This document shows, one piece after another, positions 50,907 to 59,586 of a stretch of DNA of 64,000 bases. Both the position numbers and the translations under genes were made by a program. The stretch lies in the NCBI RefSeq assembly GCF_003667445.1, contig NZ_RCTF01000002.1, forward strand, positions 62,001 to 126,000, written 5' to 3'. The notes under the pieces were generated by a model, which was not told the DNA's origin, searched no databases, and saw nothing but the letters and a program-made list of their open reading frames with translations. The stretch's first letter is position 1; each line of letters begins with the position of its first letter. Origin of the DNA: Xanthobacter tagetidis (GTDB taxonomy: Bacteria > Pseudomonadota > Alphaproteobacteria > Rhizobiales > Xanthobacteraceae).

Positions 50907-52535
50907 TCACCCGCCGGTGGCGGCGATGACCTCGTCCACGTCCGTCACCACGGCCACGTTCTGGAGCGCGTAATTGACCGAGGCCGTGTGCCATTCCGCA
51001 TTCATGGTGGAGCAGGCATCCTCCGGCACCACCATGAAATAGCCCTTGTCGGCGCCGGTGCGGGCGGTGTGCTCGATGGACATGTTGGTCCAGGCGCCGG
51101 TGACGATCACCACGTCGCGTCCGAGCGCCCTGAGCACCGTTTCGAGGCGCGAGCCTTCCCACGCGCTCATGCGCTGCTTCTCCACCACATGGTCGCCCGC
51201 TCTGGCCTCCAGGCCCGGCACCGGCGCCACGCCCCAGCCGCCGCGCACCAGGGCGTTGGCGTCGGCCAGCCCCTCGAACAGCGGGCAGTTCATGGTGACG
51301 CCCGGCGCCCCCGGCTCCACCACGAACCAGACATGGATCACCGGGATGCCGCGCCGGCGCGCCGCCTCGGCGAGACGCGCCGCATTGGCGATGGCGTTCT
51401 GCTGGCGGCAATGGGCCGGCGAGCCGGACGAGGCGAAGGCGCCGCCGTCCATCACCACGTCGTTCTGCATGTCCTGGATCAGGACGGCGCAGCGGGAGGG
51501 GTCCAGGCGGAAGCCGGGCGCGGCCTTCTTGACGGCGCTGGTGGCGACGGTCGCCGGGGCGACGCCCGAGACCGGCCGTGCCGCGCCGCCGCTGCCCCCG
51601 CCGCCGTTCGCCCGCGCCCCTGCGGCGGCGCGCATGAACGGCTCGATGCGCGGCCCGACCTTCGTTTCCACCGCATAGACCGAATGGGTGGCGGTGAGAA
51701 ACAAGGTGCGCCAATCCGCTCCGCCCCAGGCGAGGTTGCCGACGAGTTCCGGCACCCGGACCTGGCCGATCAGCTCGCCGGCCGGGGAATAGACCCACAC
51801 GCCGCCCGGCCCGCACACCCACACATTGCCCTCGGCATCGCACTTCATGCCGTCCGGCACGCCCGGCTCGTAGGGCGAGACGATGCCGGAGGCGAACACC
51901 CGCCCCGGTCCGAGCCGCCCGTCGGCGCGCACGTCGAACACGCGGATCACGTGCTGCACCGTGTCGTTCACATAGAGCAGCGCCTCGGTGGGGCAGAAGC
52001 ACAGGCCGTTCGGCTGGGCGAAGAGATAGCGGTCCACCAGCAGTTCGGGCGCGCCGCCGCCGGGCGGGATGCGGTAGACGCCCTGGAAGCCGAGCTGGCG
52101 CGGCCGCTCCACCCCGTAGACCGGCATGCGCCCGTACCAGGGATCGGAGAAGTAGATCGCGCCGTCCGACTTCACGCAGACGTCGTTCGGGCTGTTCAGC
52201 TCCATGCCCTCGAACTGGGAGGCGACCACCTCGCGCCGCCCGTCCGGCCGCTCGCGCACCAAGGACGAGGTGGCGTGCTCGCAGACGAGGAGGTTCAGCT
52301 CCGCGTCATAGGTCATGCCGTTGCACTTGTTGGCGGGGCGCATGACCTCGGTCACGCCGCGCCCATCCCAGCGCCGCCGCACGTCGCCCGGCATGTCCGA
52401 GAACAGGAGGTGGTGGTCGCGCGGGTGCCAGACCGGCCCTTCGGTGAACTGGAAGCCCGTGCCGATCTGGCGGACCGGCGCCCACAGGTCGATGAGATCG
52501 GCGAAGCCGGGCCGCAGTGCGGCGTGGGTGGTCAT
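50907..52535 (-). CDS. SMP-30/gluconolactonase fused to an isochorismatase-like domain
   Basis: A 542-residue two-domain protein. Residues about 20-305 form an SMP-30 beta-propeller lactonase with its metal ligands in place: E32 in FTEGPVWHP, N117 in NSPNDVC, N176 and D228 in VPDGMKCDAEGN. A Gly/Ala linker (about 308-340) leads to an isochorismatase-like hydrolase (about 345-540) with D355 in LIQDMQND and K453 in VEKQRMSAW. The catalytic Cys position is S486 (TGAWTNMSIEHTAR), so amidase-type chemistry by Cys is unlikely. It is the last gene of the molybdenum-hydroxylase run. A lactone-opening step coupled to a second hydrolysis is inferred. Confidence 0.87.
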   Translation of the reverse strand: MTTHAALRPGFADLIDLWAPVRQIGTGFQFTEGPVWHPRDHHLLFSDMPGDVRRRWDGRGVTEVMRPANKCNGMTYDAELNLLVCEHATSSLVRERPDGRREVVASQFEGMELNSPNDVCVKSDGAIYFSDPWYGRMPVYGVERPRQLGFQGVYRIPPGGGAPELLVDRYLFAQPNGLCFCPTEALLYVNDTVQHVIRVFDVRADGRLGPGRVFASGIVSPYEPGVPDGMKCDAEGNVWVCGPGGVWVYSPAGELIGQVRVPELVGNLAWGGADWRTLFLTATHSVYAVETKVGPRIEPFMRAAAGARANGGGGSGGAARPVSGVAPATVATSAVKKAAPGFRLDPSRCAVLIQDMQNDVVMDGGAFASSGSPAHCRQQNAIANAARLAEAARRRGIPVIHVWFVVEPGAPGVTMNCPLFEGLADANALVRGGWGVAPVPGLEARAGDHVVEKQRMSAWEGSRLETVLRALGRDVVIVTGAWTNMSIEHTARTGADKGYFMVVPEDACSTMNAEWHTASVNYALQNVAVVTDVDEVIAATGG

Positions 52536-52546
52536 GGCGTCCTCCG

Positions 52547-53398
52547 TCAGGCCGCGAACCAGTTGCGCGCGGGCAGGGTCTGCACCACGGGCCCTGGCAC
52601 CGCCATGTCCATGCGCCCCACCACCTGGCCGCGCTCGATCTTCGCGCCCTTGTCGTGCACCGGAAGCAGGAAGCGGGCGCCGCTCGCCAGGAGCTTCTTG
52701 ATGGCGGCCTTCTCCTGGCGCTTGGACACGCCGTGATTTCCGGTGGTGCGCGGCTCGTTGAAGCTGATCTCGTGGAAGGGGGTCACGATCTGGTCGTTGA
52801 AGTCGTAGATCACGTCGCCGCAGAGGGTGCAGCGGCCTTCCACGGTGTCCACGTGCACGTTCATCGAGCCTTCCGTGTGGGCGCCGGCCGCCTCCAGGTA
52901 GCAGCCGGGGAACAGCTCGATGATCCCCGTCAGCTCCAGGTCCTCGAAGCGCAGCGCGTCGCGGGTGTGGAGGCGGTCGATGAGGTGCTTGATGTCGGGC
53001 GCCGGATATTGCGGGTGCATGAGGCCCGACACCGAGTATTCGAGTTCCCGGCGGTTCACGATCACCGTCGTGTTCATGGGGAAGAGGTCGTCCTTGCCCG
53101 CATGGTCGATGTGCAGGTGGGTGTGCATCACGTAGCGCACGTCGCCCATGCGCACGCCGTATTTGGCGAGCTGGTTCTCGATCATGTTCTCGTGGAACTG
53201 GAGCCCGCGCATGCCGAGCGTCTCCATGATCTGGTTGCTGCGGTAGCCGGTATCCACCACCACCGGCCAGGGGCCGCCGAGGATCAGGAAGCCGTAGGTC
53301 GGGACGCGGCGCGTGCGGCCGCAGTCCCGTCCGAGCACCAGGAAGCTGGATTCAAGCTCGATATCGCCGAAGTCCAGGACCTTGATTTCGAGCGCCAT
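52547..53398 (-). CDS. metallo-beta-lactamase-fold hydrolase (N-acyl-homoserine-lactonase-like)
   Basis: A 283-residue MBL-fold enzyme. The zinc motif H94-x-H-x-D-H99 lies in HTHLHIDHAGKDD, with further ligands expected at AGAHTEGSMN and the Asp of CGDVIYDF, and a late His in LLPVHDKG. The layout matches AiiA-like lactonases, which open lactone rings. In this operon, hydrolysis of a catabolic lactone is likelier than quorum quenching, but either is possible. GGAGG lies just before the ATG; the gene ends 11 nt before the fusion gene. Confidence 0.87.
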   Translation of the reverse strand: MALEIKVLDFGDIELESSFLVLGRDCGRTRRVPTYGFLILGGPWPVVVDTGYRSNQIMETLGMRGLQFHENMIENQLAKYGVRMGDVRYVMHTHLHIDHAGKDDLFPMNTTVIVNRRELEYSVSGLMHPQYPAPDIKHLIDRLHTRDALRFEDLELTGIIELFPGCYLEAAGAHTEGSMNVHVDTVEGRCTLCGDVIYDFNDQIVTPFHEISFNEPRTTGNHGVSKRQEKAAIKKLLASGARFLLPVHDKGAKIERGQVVGRMDMAVPGPVVQTLPARNWFAA

Positions 53399-53410
53399 GG
53401 GTATCCTCCG

Positions 53411-54295
53411 TCAGGTATTGGTCAGGCGGTAGATCCGCCGTGCGGTTTCGTTGAAGACGCTCATGGCCGCCGCCTCCGGCACCGCCGCCTTGTGGGCGGC
53501 GAGGAGCGCGGCATAGGTGGTCCAGAGCTTCTCGATGGGGAAATTGGAGCCGAACAGGCAGCGCTCGGGGCCGAACAGGCCGAGCGTCTCGCCGTCCACG
53601 AAGGCGACGTGGGCGTCATCATTGGCGCGCAGGAAGGTGCCGAGGCCGGACAGCTTGCTCGTCACGTTGGGCTGCGCGGCGAGCAGCGCCATGCCATTGC
53701 GCCAGTCCGCGATGCCTGCGGGCGAGAGGTCCTCCAGCATGCCGGCGTGCTGCAGCACGAAGGTCACGTCCGGGCATCGCGCGGCGAGTTCCGCCGCCCC
53801 CGCCATCTGCGGCGCGAACACCTGGAGGTCGAAGCTGAAGCCGTAGTCTGCGAGGTGTCCCACATTGGCGACGACGCGCGGGTCGAGGCACAGATCGGGC
53901 GCGCCGGCGAAGCGGTAGAGCTCCTTCTCGTGCCAGTGGAGCTGCATGCGCACGCCCTTCACGCGCGGGTTCGCGGCGAGGCGGTCGAACTGCGGCCGCG
54001 CATCGCCGGCCAGAAGGTCCGCATACGCGACGATGGCGAGGGGAAAGCCGCTGTCCTCGGAGGCGCGGGTGACGAAGTCCACCTCGTCCATGAAGCGCGC
54101 GGGCGCCCAATTGGCCTGCACGTAGACCGCCTGCGTGACGCCGCTGGGGCGGCAGTCGCCGAGATATTCCTCCACGGGATAGTCGCGCCGGATCGGCTCG
54201 TAGGGGCCGAAGATGCGCGGCACCATGGGGCCGAGCAGCCAGGGCAGGTCCTGCTGGCGCCAGATGTGGAAATGGCTGTCGACGATGCCGGTCAT
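53411..54295 (-). CDS. amidohydrolase-2 family protein (lactonase-like TIM barrel)
   Basis: A 294-residue metal-dependent hydrolase. The N-terminal metal motif is IVDSHFHIW, then a KGVRMQLHWHEKE strand, the FVLQHAGM His region and the final Asp segment FGSNFPIEK. This is the PF04909 fold, shared by 2-pyrone-4,6-dicarboxylate lactonase and sugar lactonases. Its start overlaps the CoxE-like stop by 4 nt, so it is co-translated with the molybdenum-enzyme maturation genes. Substrate unknown. Confidence 0.87.
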   Translation of the reverse strand: MTGIVDSHFHIWRQQDLPWLLGPMVPRIFGPYEPIRRDYPVEEYLGDCRPSGVTQAVYVQANWAPARFMDEVDFVTRASEDSGFPLAIVAYADLLAGDARPQFDRLAANPRVKGVRMQLHWHEKELYRFAGAPDLCLDPRVVANVGHLADYGFSFDLQVFAPQMAGAAELAARCPDVTFVLQHAGMLEDLSPAGIADWRNGMALLAAQPNVTSKLSGLGTFLRANDDAHVAFVDGETLGLFGPERCLFGSNFPIEKLWTTYAALLAAHKAAVPEAAAMSVFNETARRIYRLTNT

Positions 54296-55404
54296 GCGGC
54301 CTCCGGGCCTGCGAGCGAGAGGATGTGGCGGCAGATGCGCGCCGTGGTGGCGCCGTCGCCGAGCCGGGCGAGGCGCGGCGCGATGAGGCGCAGCGCCTGC
54401 GTCTCCGGGCGGAAGGCGGGGTCGGCGGCGAGCGGGGTCAGCCAGTCGATGCGGTGCGCCCGCGCCGCGAGCCGCGCGACGGCGGAGACCAAAGGCTGGG
54501 GATCGCCGCGCTCCAGCCCGTCGGAGAGCACCACCACCACCGCGCCGCGCGCGAACGCGGCGAAGCGCGGCACGGCGAGGAAGGCCTGGAGCGCATCGCC
54601 GATGCGGGTGCCGCCGTCCCAGTCGGGCACCAGGGCGGAGGCCTCCATGAGCGCCTGCTCGCGCCGGCGCCGCTTCAGAGCCCGCGTCACCCGCGACAGC
54701 CGCGTGCCGAAGGTGAACACCTCCGCCCGCGGCGCCGCCTGGACGATGGTATGGGCGAGGGCGAGGTTGGCATTGGTGCGCTGCTTCATGGAGCCGGAGA
54801 CGTCGATCAGCAGCAGGATCGGCCGCGGGCGCGTGACGCGGCGCAGCCGCTTGAGGCTCATCACCTCGCCGTCGTGGCGGATCGCGTCCCTGAGGCTTTT
54901 CGCGAGGTCGACCATGGGGCCGCGCCGGGCGGCCCTGCGGCGATAGCCGCGGCGGCGCGGCAGGGCGGCGGGCAAGGCGCGGCCGAAGCGGCGCAGCACC
55001 TCGTTGTCGGTGAGGCTTGCGAGGCGGCGCACGGAGAGCGCCTCGGCGCCGGTGGGCGCCTCGCCGGTCTCGTTGATCTCCTCGCCGAGGATCACCTCCT
55101 TAAGGCCGGCATCGTCCTGGGCGCCCATTTCCTCGTCGGCCTCGAGCTCCTCTTCGCCCGGCTCGGCGATGGCGCCGAGGAAATGCTGGTCGAACAATGC
55201 GTCGAACAGCGCCCGGCGCTCCACCGGCGGGGCGAGGGTGGCGGCAGCGCCGCGGCGCACATGCTCCATGCTGCGCGGGCCGAGCAGCTCCACCGCCATG
55301 AGGAAGGCCATGGTCTGCTCCGGCGCCACCGCGAAGCCGTTCTCCCGCAGCAGGGTCGGGAAGGCCACGAAGGGGCGCGCGGCGGCGGGCAGGCGGGCGC
55401 TCAT
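54292..55404 (-). CDS. CoxE-like VWA-domain maturation protein
   Basis: A 370-residue protein with a C-terminal von Willebrand A domain containing a MIDAS motif (ILLIDVSGSMKQ) and an N-terminal helical region with an acidic stretch (EEELEADEEMGAQDD). CoxE proteins partner with CoxD-type AAA ATPases to mature molybdenum hydroxylases, in CO dehydrogenase by building the Mo-S-Cu centre. The start overlaps the CoxD-like stop (ATGA). The large subunit here is not a CO dehydrogenase, so the pair probably sulfurates or inserts the cofactor of a different hydroxylase. Confidence 0.85.
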   Translation of the reverse strand: MSARLPAAARPFVAFPTLLRENGFAVAPEQTMAFLMAVELLGPRSMEHVRRGAAATLAPPVERRALFDALFDQHFLGAIAEPGEEELEADEEMGAQDDAGLKEVILGEEINETGEAPTGAEALSVRRLASLTDNEVLRRFGRALPAALPRRRGYRRRAARRGPMVDLAKSLRDAIRHDGEVMSLKRLRRVTRPRPILLLIDVSGSMKQRTNANLALAHTIVQAAPRAEVFTFGTRLSRVTRALKRRRREQALMEASALVPDWDGGTRIGDALQAFLAVPRFAAFARGAVVVVLSDGLERGDPQPLVSAVARLAARAHRIDWLTPLAADPAFRPETQALRLIAPRLARLGDGATTARICRHILSLAGPEAA

Positions 55405-56285
55405 GCTGCCGCTCCGGGAATGATGAGATGCAGCCGCGGGCGCAGGAAGGCGAGGTCCTCCTCGTCCTTGATGGCGGTGCCGATGGCGCGGCGGAACGCC
55501 TCCGGCCAGGGCGCGCCGGTCCCGGCAAGGGCGGTCGCCGCCTCGGCCCAGTCCACCGCCTCGGCGACGCCGGGGGGCTTGGCCAGCGGCTCCTGGCGCA
55601 GCAGGCCGACCGCATGCACCACCGCCCGCGCGGTGCCTTCCGCGACGGCGGAGGAGCGCATCATGATGATCTGCGCCTCCCGCTCCGGCTCGGGATAGGC
55701 GATGTAGTGGTAGACGCAGCGCCGCCTGAGCGCCTCGTGCAGCTCGCGGGTGCGGTTCGAGGTGAGCACCACCACCGGCCGCTCGGCGGCGCGCAGCGTG
55801 CCGCGCTCGGGGATGGAGATCGAGAAGTCGGAGAGGAATTCCAGCAGGAAGGCCTCGAACTCATGGTCCGAGCGGTCGATCTCGTCGATCAGCAGCACGG
55901 TGGAGTCCGGCCGCCGCAAGGCCGCGAGCATGGGCCGCTCGATCAGGAAGTCGTCGCGGTAGATGTCGATGCTCTCGCCCTCCCGCGCCTGGCGGATGGC
56001 GAGCATCTGGCGCGGATAGTTCCACTCGTAGAGGGCGGCCGCGGCGTCGATGCCCTCGAAGCACTGCAGGCGGATGAGCTGGCGCCCCAGTATGCCGGCG
56101 AGGGCTTTCGCCGCCTCGGTCTTGCCGACGCCCGGCGCGCCTTCCAGCAGCAGCGGCTTGCCGAGCGCGAGGCTCAGATAGCCGGCCGTGGCGATGCCGT
56201 CGTCCGCGAGATACATCGCGGCGCGCAGGGCGTCCGCGAGCGCCTCGGGGCTGGCGATGCCGGCTACATTGGTGCGCAGGGCCAT
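55401..56285 (-). CDS. CoxD-like MoxR-family AAA+ ATPase
   Basis: A 294-residue AAA+ protein with P-loop EGAPGVGKT (residues 48-56), Walker B STVLLIDEIDRSD, a sensor-1 VLTSNRTRELHEALRRRC and arginine-finger region. MoxR/CoxD ATPases act with VWA proteins as metallochaperones. It lies 3 nt after the large-subunit C-half gene in transcript order and overlaps the CoxE-like gene. Confidence 0.9.
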   Translation of the reverse strand: MALRTNVAGIASPEALADALRAAMYLADDGIATAGYLSLALGKPLLLEGAPGVGKTEAAKALAGILGRQLIRLQCFEGIDAAAALYEWNYPRQMLAIRQAREGESIDIYRDDFLIERPMLAALRRPDSTVLLIDEIDRSDHEFEAFLLEFLSDFSISIPERGTLRAAERPVVVLTSNRTRELHEALRRRCVYHYIAYPEPEREAQIIMMRSSAVAEGTARAVVHAVGLLRQEPLAKPPGVAEAVDWAEAATALAGTGAPWPEAFRRAIGTAIKDEEDLAFLRPRLHLIIPGAAA

Positions 56286-56288
56286 GGG

Positions 56289-57332
56289 TCAGCGCCAGTT
56301 CGCCGGGCCGCCGCGGCGCGGCTGGGGGCGCACGCCGCCATTGGCCTTGATGCCGCGCAGGATCTTCTCCGGCGTCATCGGCAGTTCGTCCACGCGCACG
56401 CCGACGGCGTTGTAGATGGCGTTGGCGATGGCGGGCAGCACCGGGTTGGCGCACATCTCGCCCGGTCCCTTGCCGCCGAACGGCCCGTCCGGCGCCGGGC
56501 GCTCCAGCACCGTGACGTGATAGGGGGCGATGTCGCCGGGGCCGGGCATGAGGTATTCGTTGAAGTCGCGCGGGCCGTGCTCCGGGTCGGGATAATAAGG
56601 CTCGGGCGTCTCGTAGAGCGCATGGCTGATGCCCATCCAGGCGCCGCCCGCCAGCTGCTGCTCCACCATGCGCGGATTGATGACGCGGCCGAGTTCGTAG
56701 GCGCTGGTCATGCGCAGCACCGTCACCTCGCCGGTCTCGTCGTCCACCGACACGTCGGCCACCAGGCAGGCATGGGCGAAGGCGGTGTTCGGGTTCATCT
56801 CGCCGGTCTCGGCGTCCACCGCCGACAGCGGGATCAGGAAGATGCCGCGGCCCGCGATCGTGCGGCCCTGCTTGAACTGGGCGGCGAGCGCGGTGGCCTT
56901 CACCGTGATGCTGCGCGAGGGCGCGCCGCGCACATGGATGTTGCCGCGCCCGTCCGTGACGAGGTCGTCGGCGCTCACCTCCAGCTCCTCCGCCGCGGCC
57001 TCCAGCAGCACGCCGCGGGCCTCGCGCGCGGCGGCGATGACGGCATTGCCCATGCGGTGGGTGCCGCGCGAGGCGAACGAGCCCATGTCGTGGGGGCCGG
57101 TGTCGCTGTCGGCGGTGTCCACATAGACGTCCTCGATGGGCACGCCCAGCGTTTCGGCGGCGATCTGGCGCGACACCTGCTTCATGCCCTGGCCGAGGTC
57201 GATGGCCGAGAGCGCGACGGTGAACTTGCCGTCCGGGTTGGAATGGATCAGGGCCTGGCTCGGGTCGCCGCCGAGATTCATGCCGATGGGATAGTTGACC
57301 GAGGCCATGCCGCGGCCTTCGTAAAGGGCCAT
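56289..57332 (-). CDS. molybdenum hydroxylase large subunit, C-terminal half (separate gene)
   Basis: A 347-residue protein equal to the C-terminal half of xanthine-dehydrogenase-family large subunits. It begins at GRGMASVNYPIGMNLGGDPSQ, which in one-piece enzymes lies mid-chain, then IDLGQGMKQVSRQI, GTHRMGNAVI and the catalytic Glu region KGPGEM with E292. GGAGG seven bases upstream and ATG 57332 one base after the N-half TGA show a genuine separate start, not a sequencing frameshift. The molybdenum centre must form from both chains, as in nicotinate dehydrogenase of Eubacterium barkeri (NdhL/NdhM). Confidence 0.88.
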   Translation of the reverse strand: MALYEGRGMASVNYPIGMNLGGDPSQALIHSNPDGKFTVALSAIDLGQGMKQVSRQIAAETLGVPIEDVYVDTADSDTGPHDMGSFASRGTHRMGNAVIAAAREARGVLLEAAAEELEVSADDLVTDGRGNIHVRGAPSRSITVKATALAAQFKQGRTIAGRGIFLIPLSAVDAETGEMNPNTAFAHACLVADVSVDDETGEVTVLRMTSAYELGRVINPRMVEQQLAGGAWMGISHALYETPEPYYPDPEHGPRDFNEYLMPGPGDIAPYHVTVLERPAPDGPFGGKGPGEMCANPVLPAIANAIYNAVGVRVDELPMTPEKILRGIKANGGVRPQPRRGGPANWR

Positions 57333-57333
57333 G

Positions 57334-59082
57334 TCAGCGCCTCCTGGTGCCGAAGACGGAGGAGAACCGCACCGCGCCGTGCTGGGTGTGCGCCGGGGAG
57401 GGGGCCGGGGCGGGCGGTGCCGGCGGCGGGCTCGCCGGCTGATAGGACGGAGCAGGCGGTGCCGGCTGCGGCGCGTAGGCCGGTGGCTGCGCACGGGCGG
57501 GCTCGTGGCGCGGCGCCGGCTCGTAGCGCGGAACCTGGGTCGGCGCGGCGCGGCCATCGCGCGCGCCCTCCATCACCGGCTCCTTGCTGAGGGCGATGCG
57601 GGTGGTGCCGGCGGGGAGCGTCTGGGTCGGTCCGCCGGTGCGGGTATCGGGACGGCCGATCTGGCCGCGCTGGTCGATCACGGTCGCCGGGATCTGGCCG
57701 CGCTCGCCCGCGCCGCCGCTCGCCACCGAGGTCTGGCGCCGTGCAGTGTCGGAGAGCGGCCAGCCGGCCTTCTCCGCCGCCACCTGCACGCACTCGATCA
57801 GCGCGGTGTTCTTGGCCACCCGGCGATGGGCCTTCATGTCGCCGTCGCGGTAGGCGTTGAGGATGCGCAGCTCCATGGGGTCCATGTTCACCGCCTCCGC
57901 CACCCGGTCCATGTGGACCTCGATGGCGAAGTCCACCGCCGTGACGCCGAAGCCGCGCATGGCGGTGGAGGGGCAGCGGTTGGTGTAGGCCACGTAGACG
58001 TCGGACGAGACGTTGGGGATGGAATAGGGGCCGGGGATGTGGGCGGTGCACTTGATCGCCGCATAGCTCGACAGGCGGGTATAGGCGCCGGCATCGAAAT
58101 AGGAGCGGATGTGGCGGGCGACGATGCGCCCGTCCCGCATCACGCCGTCCTTCACATAGATGCGCTCGGCGCCGCGCGGCGAGCCGGTGAGCATCTCCTC
58201 CTCGCGGTCGAGCACGTAGCGCACCGGCCGGCCGGTGAGCATGGCGCCGAGCACCGCCAGCGGCTCGGTGAGCGAATCCACCTTGCCGCCGAAGCCGCCG
58301 CCCACCGTGCCGCCGATGAAGTGCAGGCGGTTGGATTCGAGGTTGAGGATCTTCGCCGTGGTGCCGAGCGAGAAGAACAGGCCCTGGGCGCAGGAATGCA
58401 CCACGTAGCGGTCATTGTGCTCGGGCGCGGCGATGGTGCCGTTGGTCTCGGTGGGCGCGTGCTCGATGGGCGACATCTGGTAGCGCGCCTCCACCACCTG
58501 GTCGGCGCGGGCGAACGCGGCGTCCACGTCGCCGAAGCGCAGCTTCTGATGGTCGAAGCGCTCGTGATATTCGAAGTAGTTTCCGGGATAGGTCTCGTTG
58601 ACCACGGGGGCGCCGGGCTTCAGCGCCTCCTCCACGTCGAACACCGGCTTCAGCGGCTCGTACTCCACCCGCACCAGCTTGCGGGCGGCATGGGCCTGGG
58701 CCTCGGTGTCGGCGATGATGGCGACCACCGGCTCGCCCTTGTAGCAGACCTTGGAGACCGCCAGCGTCGGCTCGTCGTCCTTGCCGAAATTGATGAGGCT
58801 GAGCAGCGTGTTCTTGTTCACCGGCACGTCGGCGCCGCGCAGCACCCGCTTCACCCCCGGCGCGCGGGCGGCGGCGGCGATGTCGATGGAGCGGATGCGG
58901 GCATGGGCGTGCGGGCTGCGCACCACCTTCAGGTGCAGCAGGCCGTCGAAGGCGTGGTCGTCGAAGAAGCGCGTGCGCGCCGTCACGTGCCCCGGCATGT
59001 CCTGGCGCTGGGAGCCCTTGCCCACTTCGTTGAGATTGTCGTCGCGTTCGTCCGCGAAGAGGTCCTTGCGCATCTCAAGCAT
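57334..59082 (-). CDS. molybdenum hydroxylase large subunit, N-terminal half with Pro-rich tail (separate gene)
   Basis: A 582-residue protein holding the N-terminal domains of the large subunit: HVTARTRFFDDHAFDGLLHLKVVRSPHAHARI, the GGGFGGK molybdopterin loop (261-267), and AMRGFG (374-379), the cofactor loop of xanthine-dehydrogenase-type rather than CO-dehydrogenase enzymes. After residue about 443 it ends with some 139 residues unlike the family: a TVIDQRGQIGRPDTRTGGPTQ segment, then a Pro/Ala-rich stretch, ending GAVRFSSVFGTRRR. AAGGAGG precedes ATG 59082. The tail may dock the C-half or another protein. Substrate unknown. Confidence 0.88.
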   Translation of the reverse strand: MLEMRKDLFADERDDNLNEVGKGSQRQDMPGHVTARTRFFDDHAFDGLLHLKVVRSPHAHARIRSIDIAAAARAPGVKRVLRGADVPVNKNTLLSLINFGKDDEPTLAVSKVCYKGEPVVAIIADTEAQAHAARKLVRVEYEPLKPVFDVEEALKPGAPVVNETYPGNYFEYHERFDHQKLRFGDVDAAFARADQVVEARYQMSPIEHAPTETNGTIAAPEHNDRYVVHSCAQGLFFSLGTTAKILNLESNRLHFIGGTVGGGFGGKVDSLTEPLAVLGAMLTGRPVRYVLDREEEMLTGSPRGAERIYVKDGVMRDGRIVARHIRSYFDAGAYTRLSSYAAIKCTAHIPGPYSIPNVSSDVYVAYTNRCPSTAMRGFGVTAVDFAIEVHMDRVAEAVNMDPMELRILNAYRDGDMKAHRRVAKNTALIECVQVAAEKAGWPLSDTARRQTSVASGGAGERGQIPATVIDQRGQIGRPDTRTGGPTQTLPAGTTRIALSKEPVMEGARDGRAAPTQVPRYEPAPRHEPARAQPPAYAPQPAPPAPSYQPASPPPAPPAPAPSPAHTQHGAVRFSSVFGTRRR

Positions 59083-59093
59083 GGCGGCCTCCT

Positions 59094-59576
59094 TCAGGCG
59101 CGGCGCGCGCCGGATGAACCGGCGGCGGCGAGAATGGCGGCGATGATCGGCTCGTAGCCGGTGCAGCGGCAGATGTTGCCGCTGATCGCCTCCACCACCT
59201 CGTCGCGGGTGGGGTTGGGGTTCTTCGCCAGCAGGGCGCGGGCGGCGGTGAGCATTCCGGGCGTGCAGAAGCCGCACTGGGCGGCGAAATGGTCCATGAA
59301 GGCCGCCTGGAGCGGGTGGAAGTCCGGCCCGTCGGCCATGCCGGAGGCGGTCTCCACGTGGCGCCCCTCGCAGGCGACTGCGAGGGTGAGGCACGACAGA
59401 TGCGGCTCGCCGTCCACCAGCACGGTGCACACGCCGCACGTGCCCTGGCCGCAGCCGTATTTGGGCGCGAAGTCGCCGAGCCCCCGGCGCAGGGTATTGA
59501 GCAGGTTTTCGGCGCCGTCCACGAAGGTGGCGCGATCGGAGCCGTTGAGCCGGAACTGGACCGGGTGCTTGGCCAT
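59094..59576 (-). CDS. molybdenum hydroxylase 2Fe-2S small subunit
   Basis: A 160-residue iron-sulfur subunit with two [2Fe-2S] sites: the plant-type set C42-x4-C47-x2-C50...C62 (GCGQGTCGVCTVLVDG) and the helical set C101-x2-C104...C136-x-C138 (CGFCTPGM, GNICRCTGY). It passes electrons from molybdenum to the FAD subunit. GAGGG precedes ATG 59576. Gene order FAD, Fe-S, Mo is typical of the coxMSL layout. Confidence 0.93.
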   Translation of the reverse strand: MAKHPVQFRLNGSDRATFVDGAENLLNTLRRGLGDFAPKYGCGQGTCGVCTVLVDGEPHLSCLTLAVACEGRHVETASGMADGPDFHPLQAAFMDHFAAQCGFCTPGMLTAARALLAKNPNPTRDEVVEAISGNICRCTGYEPIIAAILAAAGSSGARRA

Positions 59577-59586
59577 TTCGGTTCCC

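Noticed and set aside
52547..53398. Dedicated quorum-quenching AHL lactonase
   Set aside because: The MBL fold allows it, but the operon context with other hydrolases and a molybdenum enzyme favours catabolism. I kept only the fold-level call.
56289..59082. The split large subunit as a frameshift or sequencing error
   Set aside because: The second gene has its own ribosome site, and the first ends after an added low-complexity tail rather than directly at the expected continuation. A single-base error would not create that tail.
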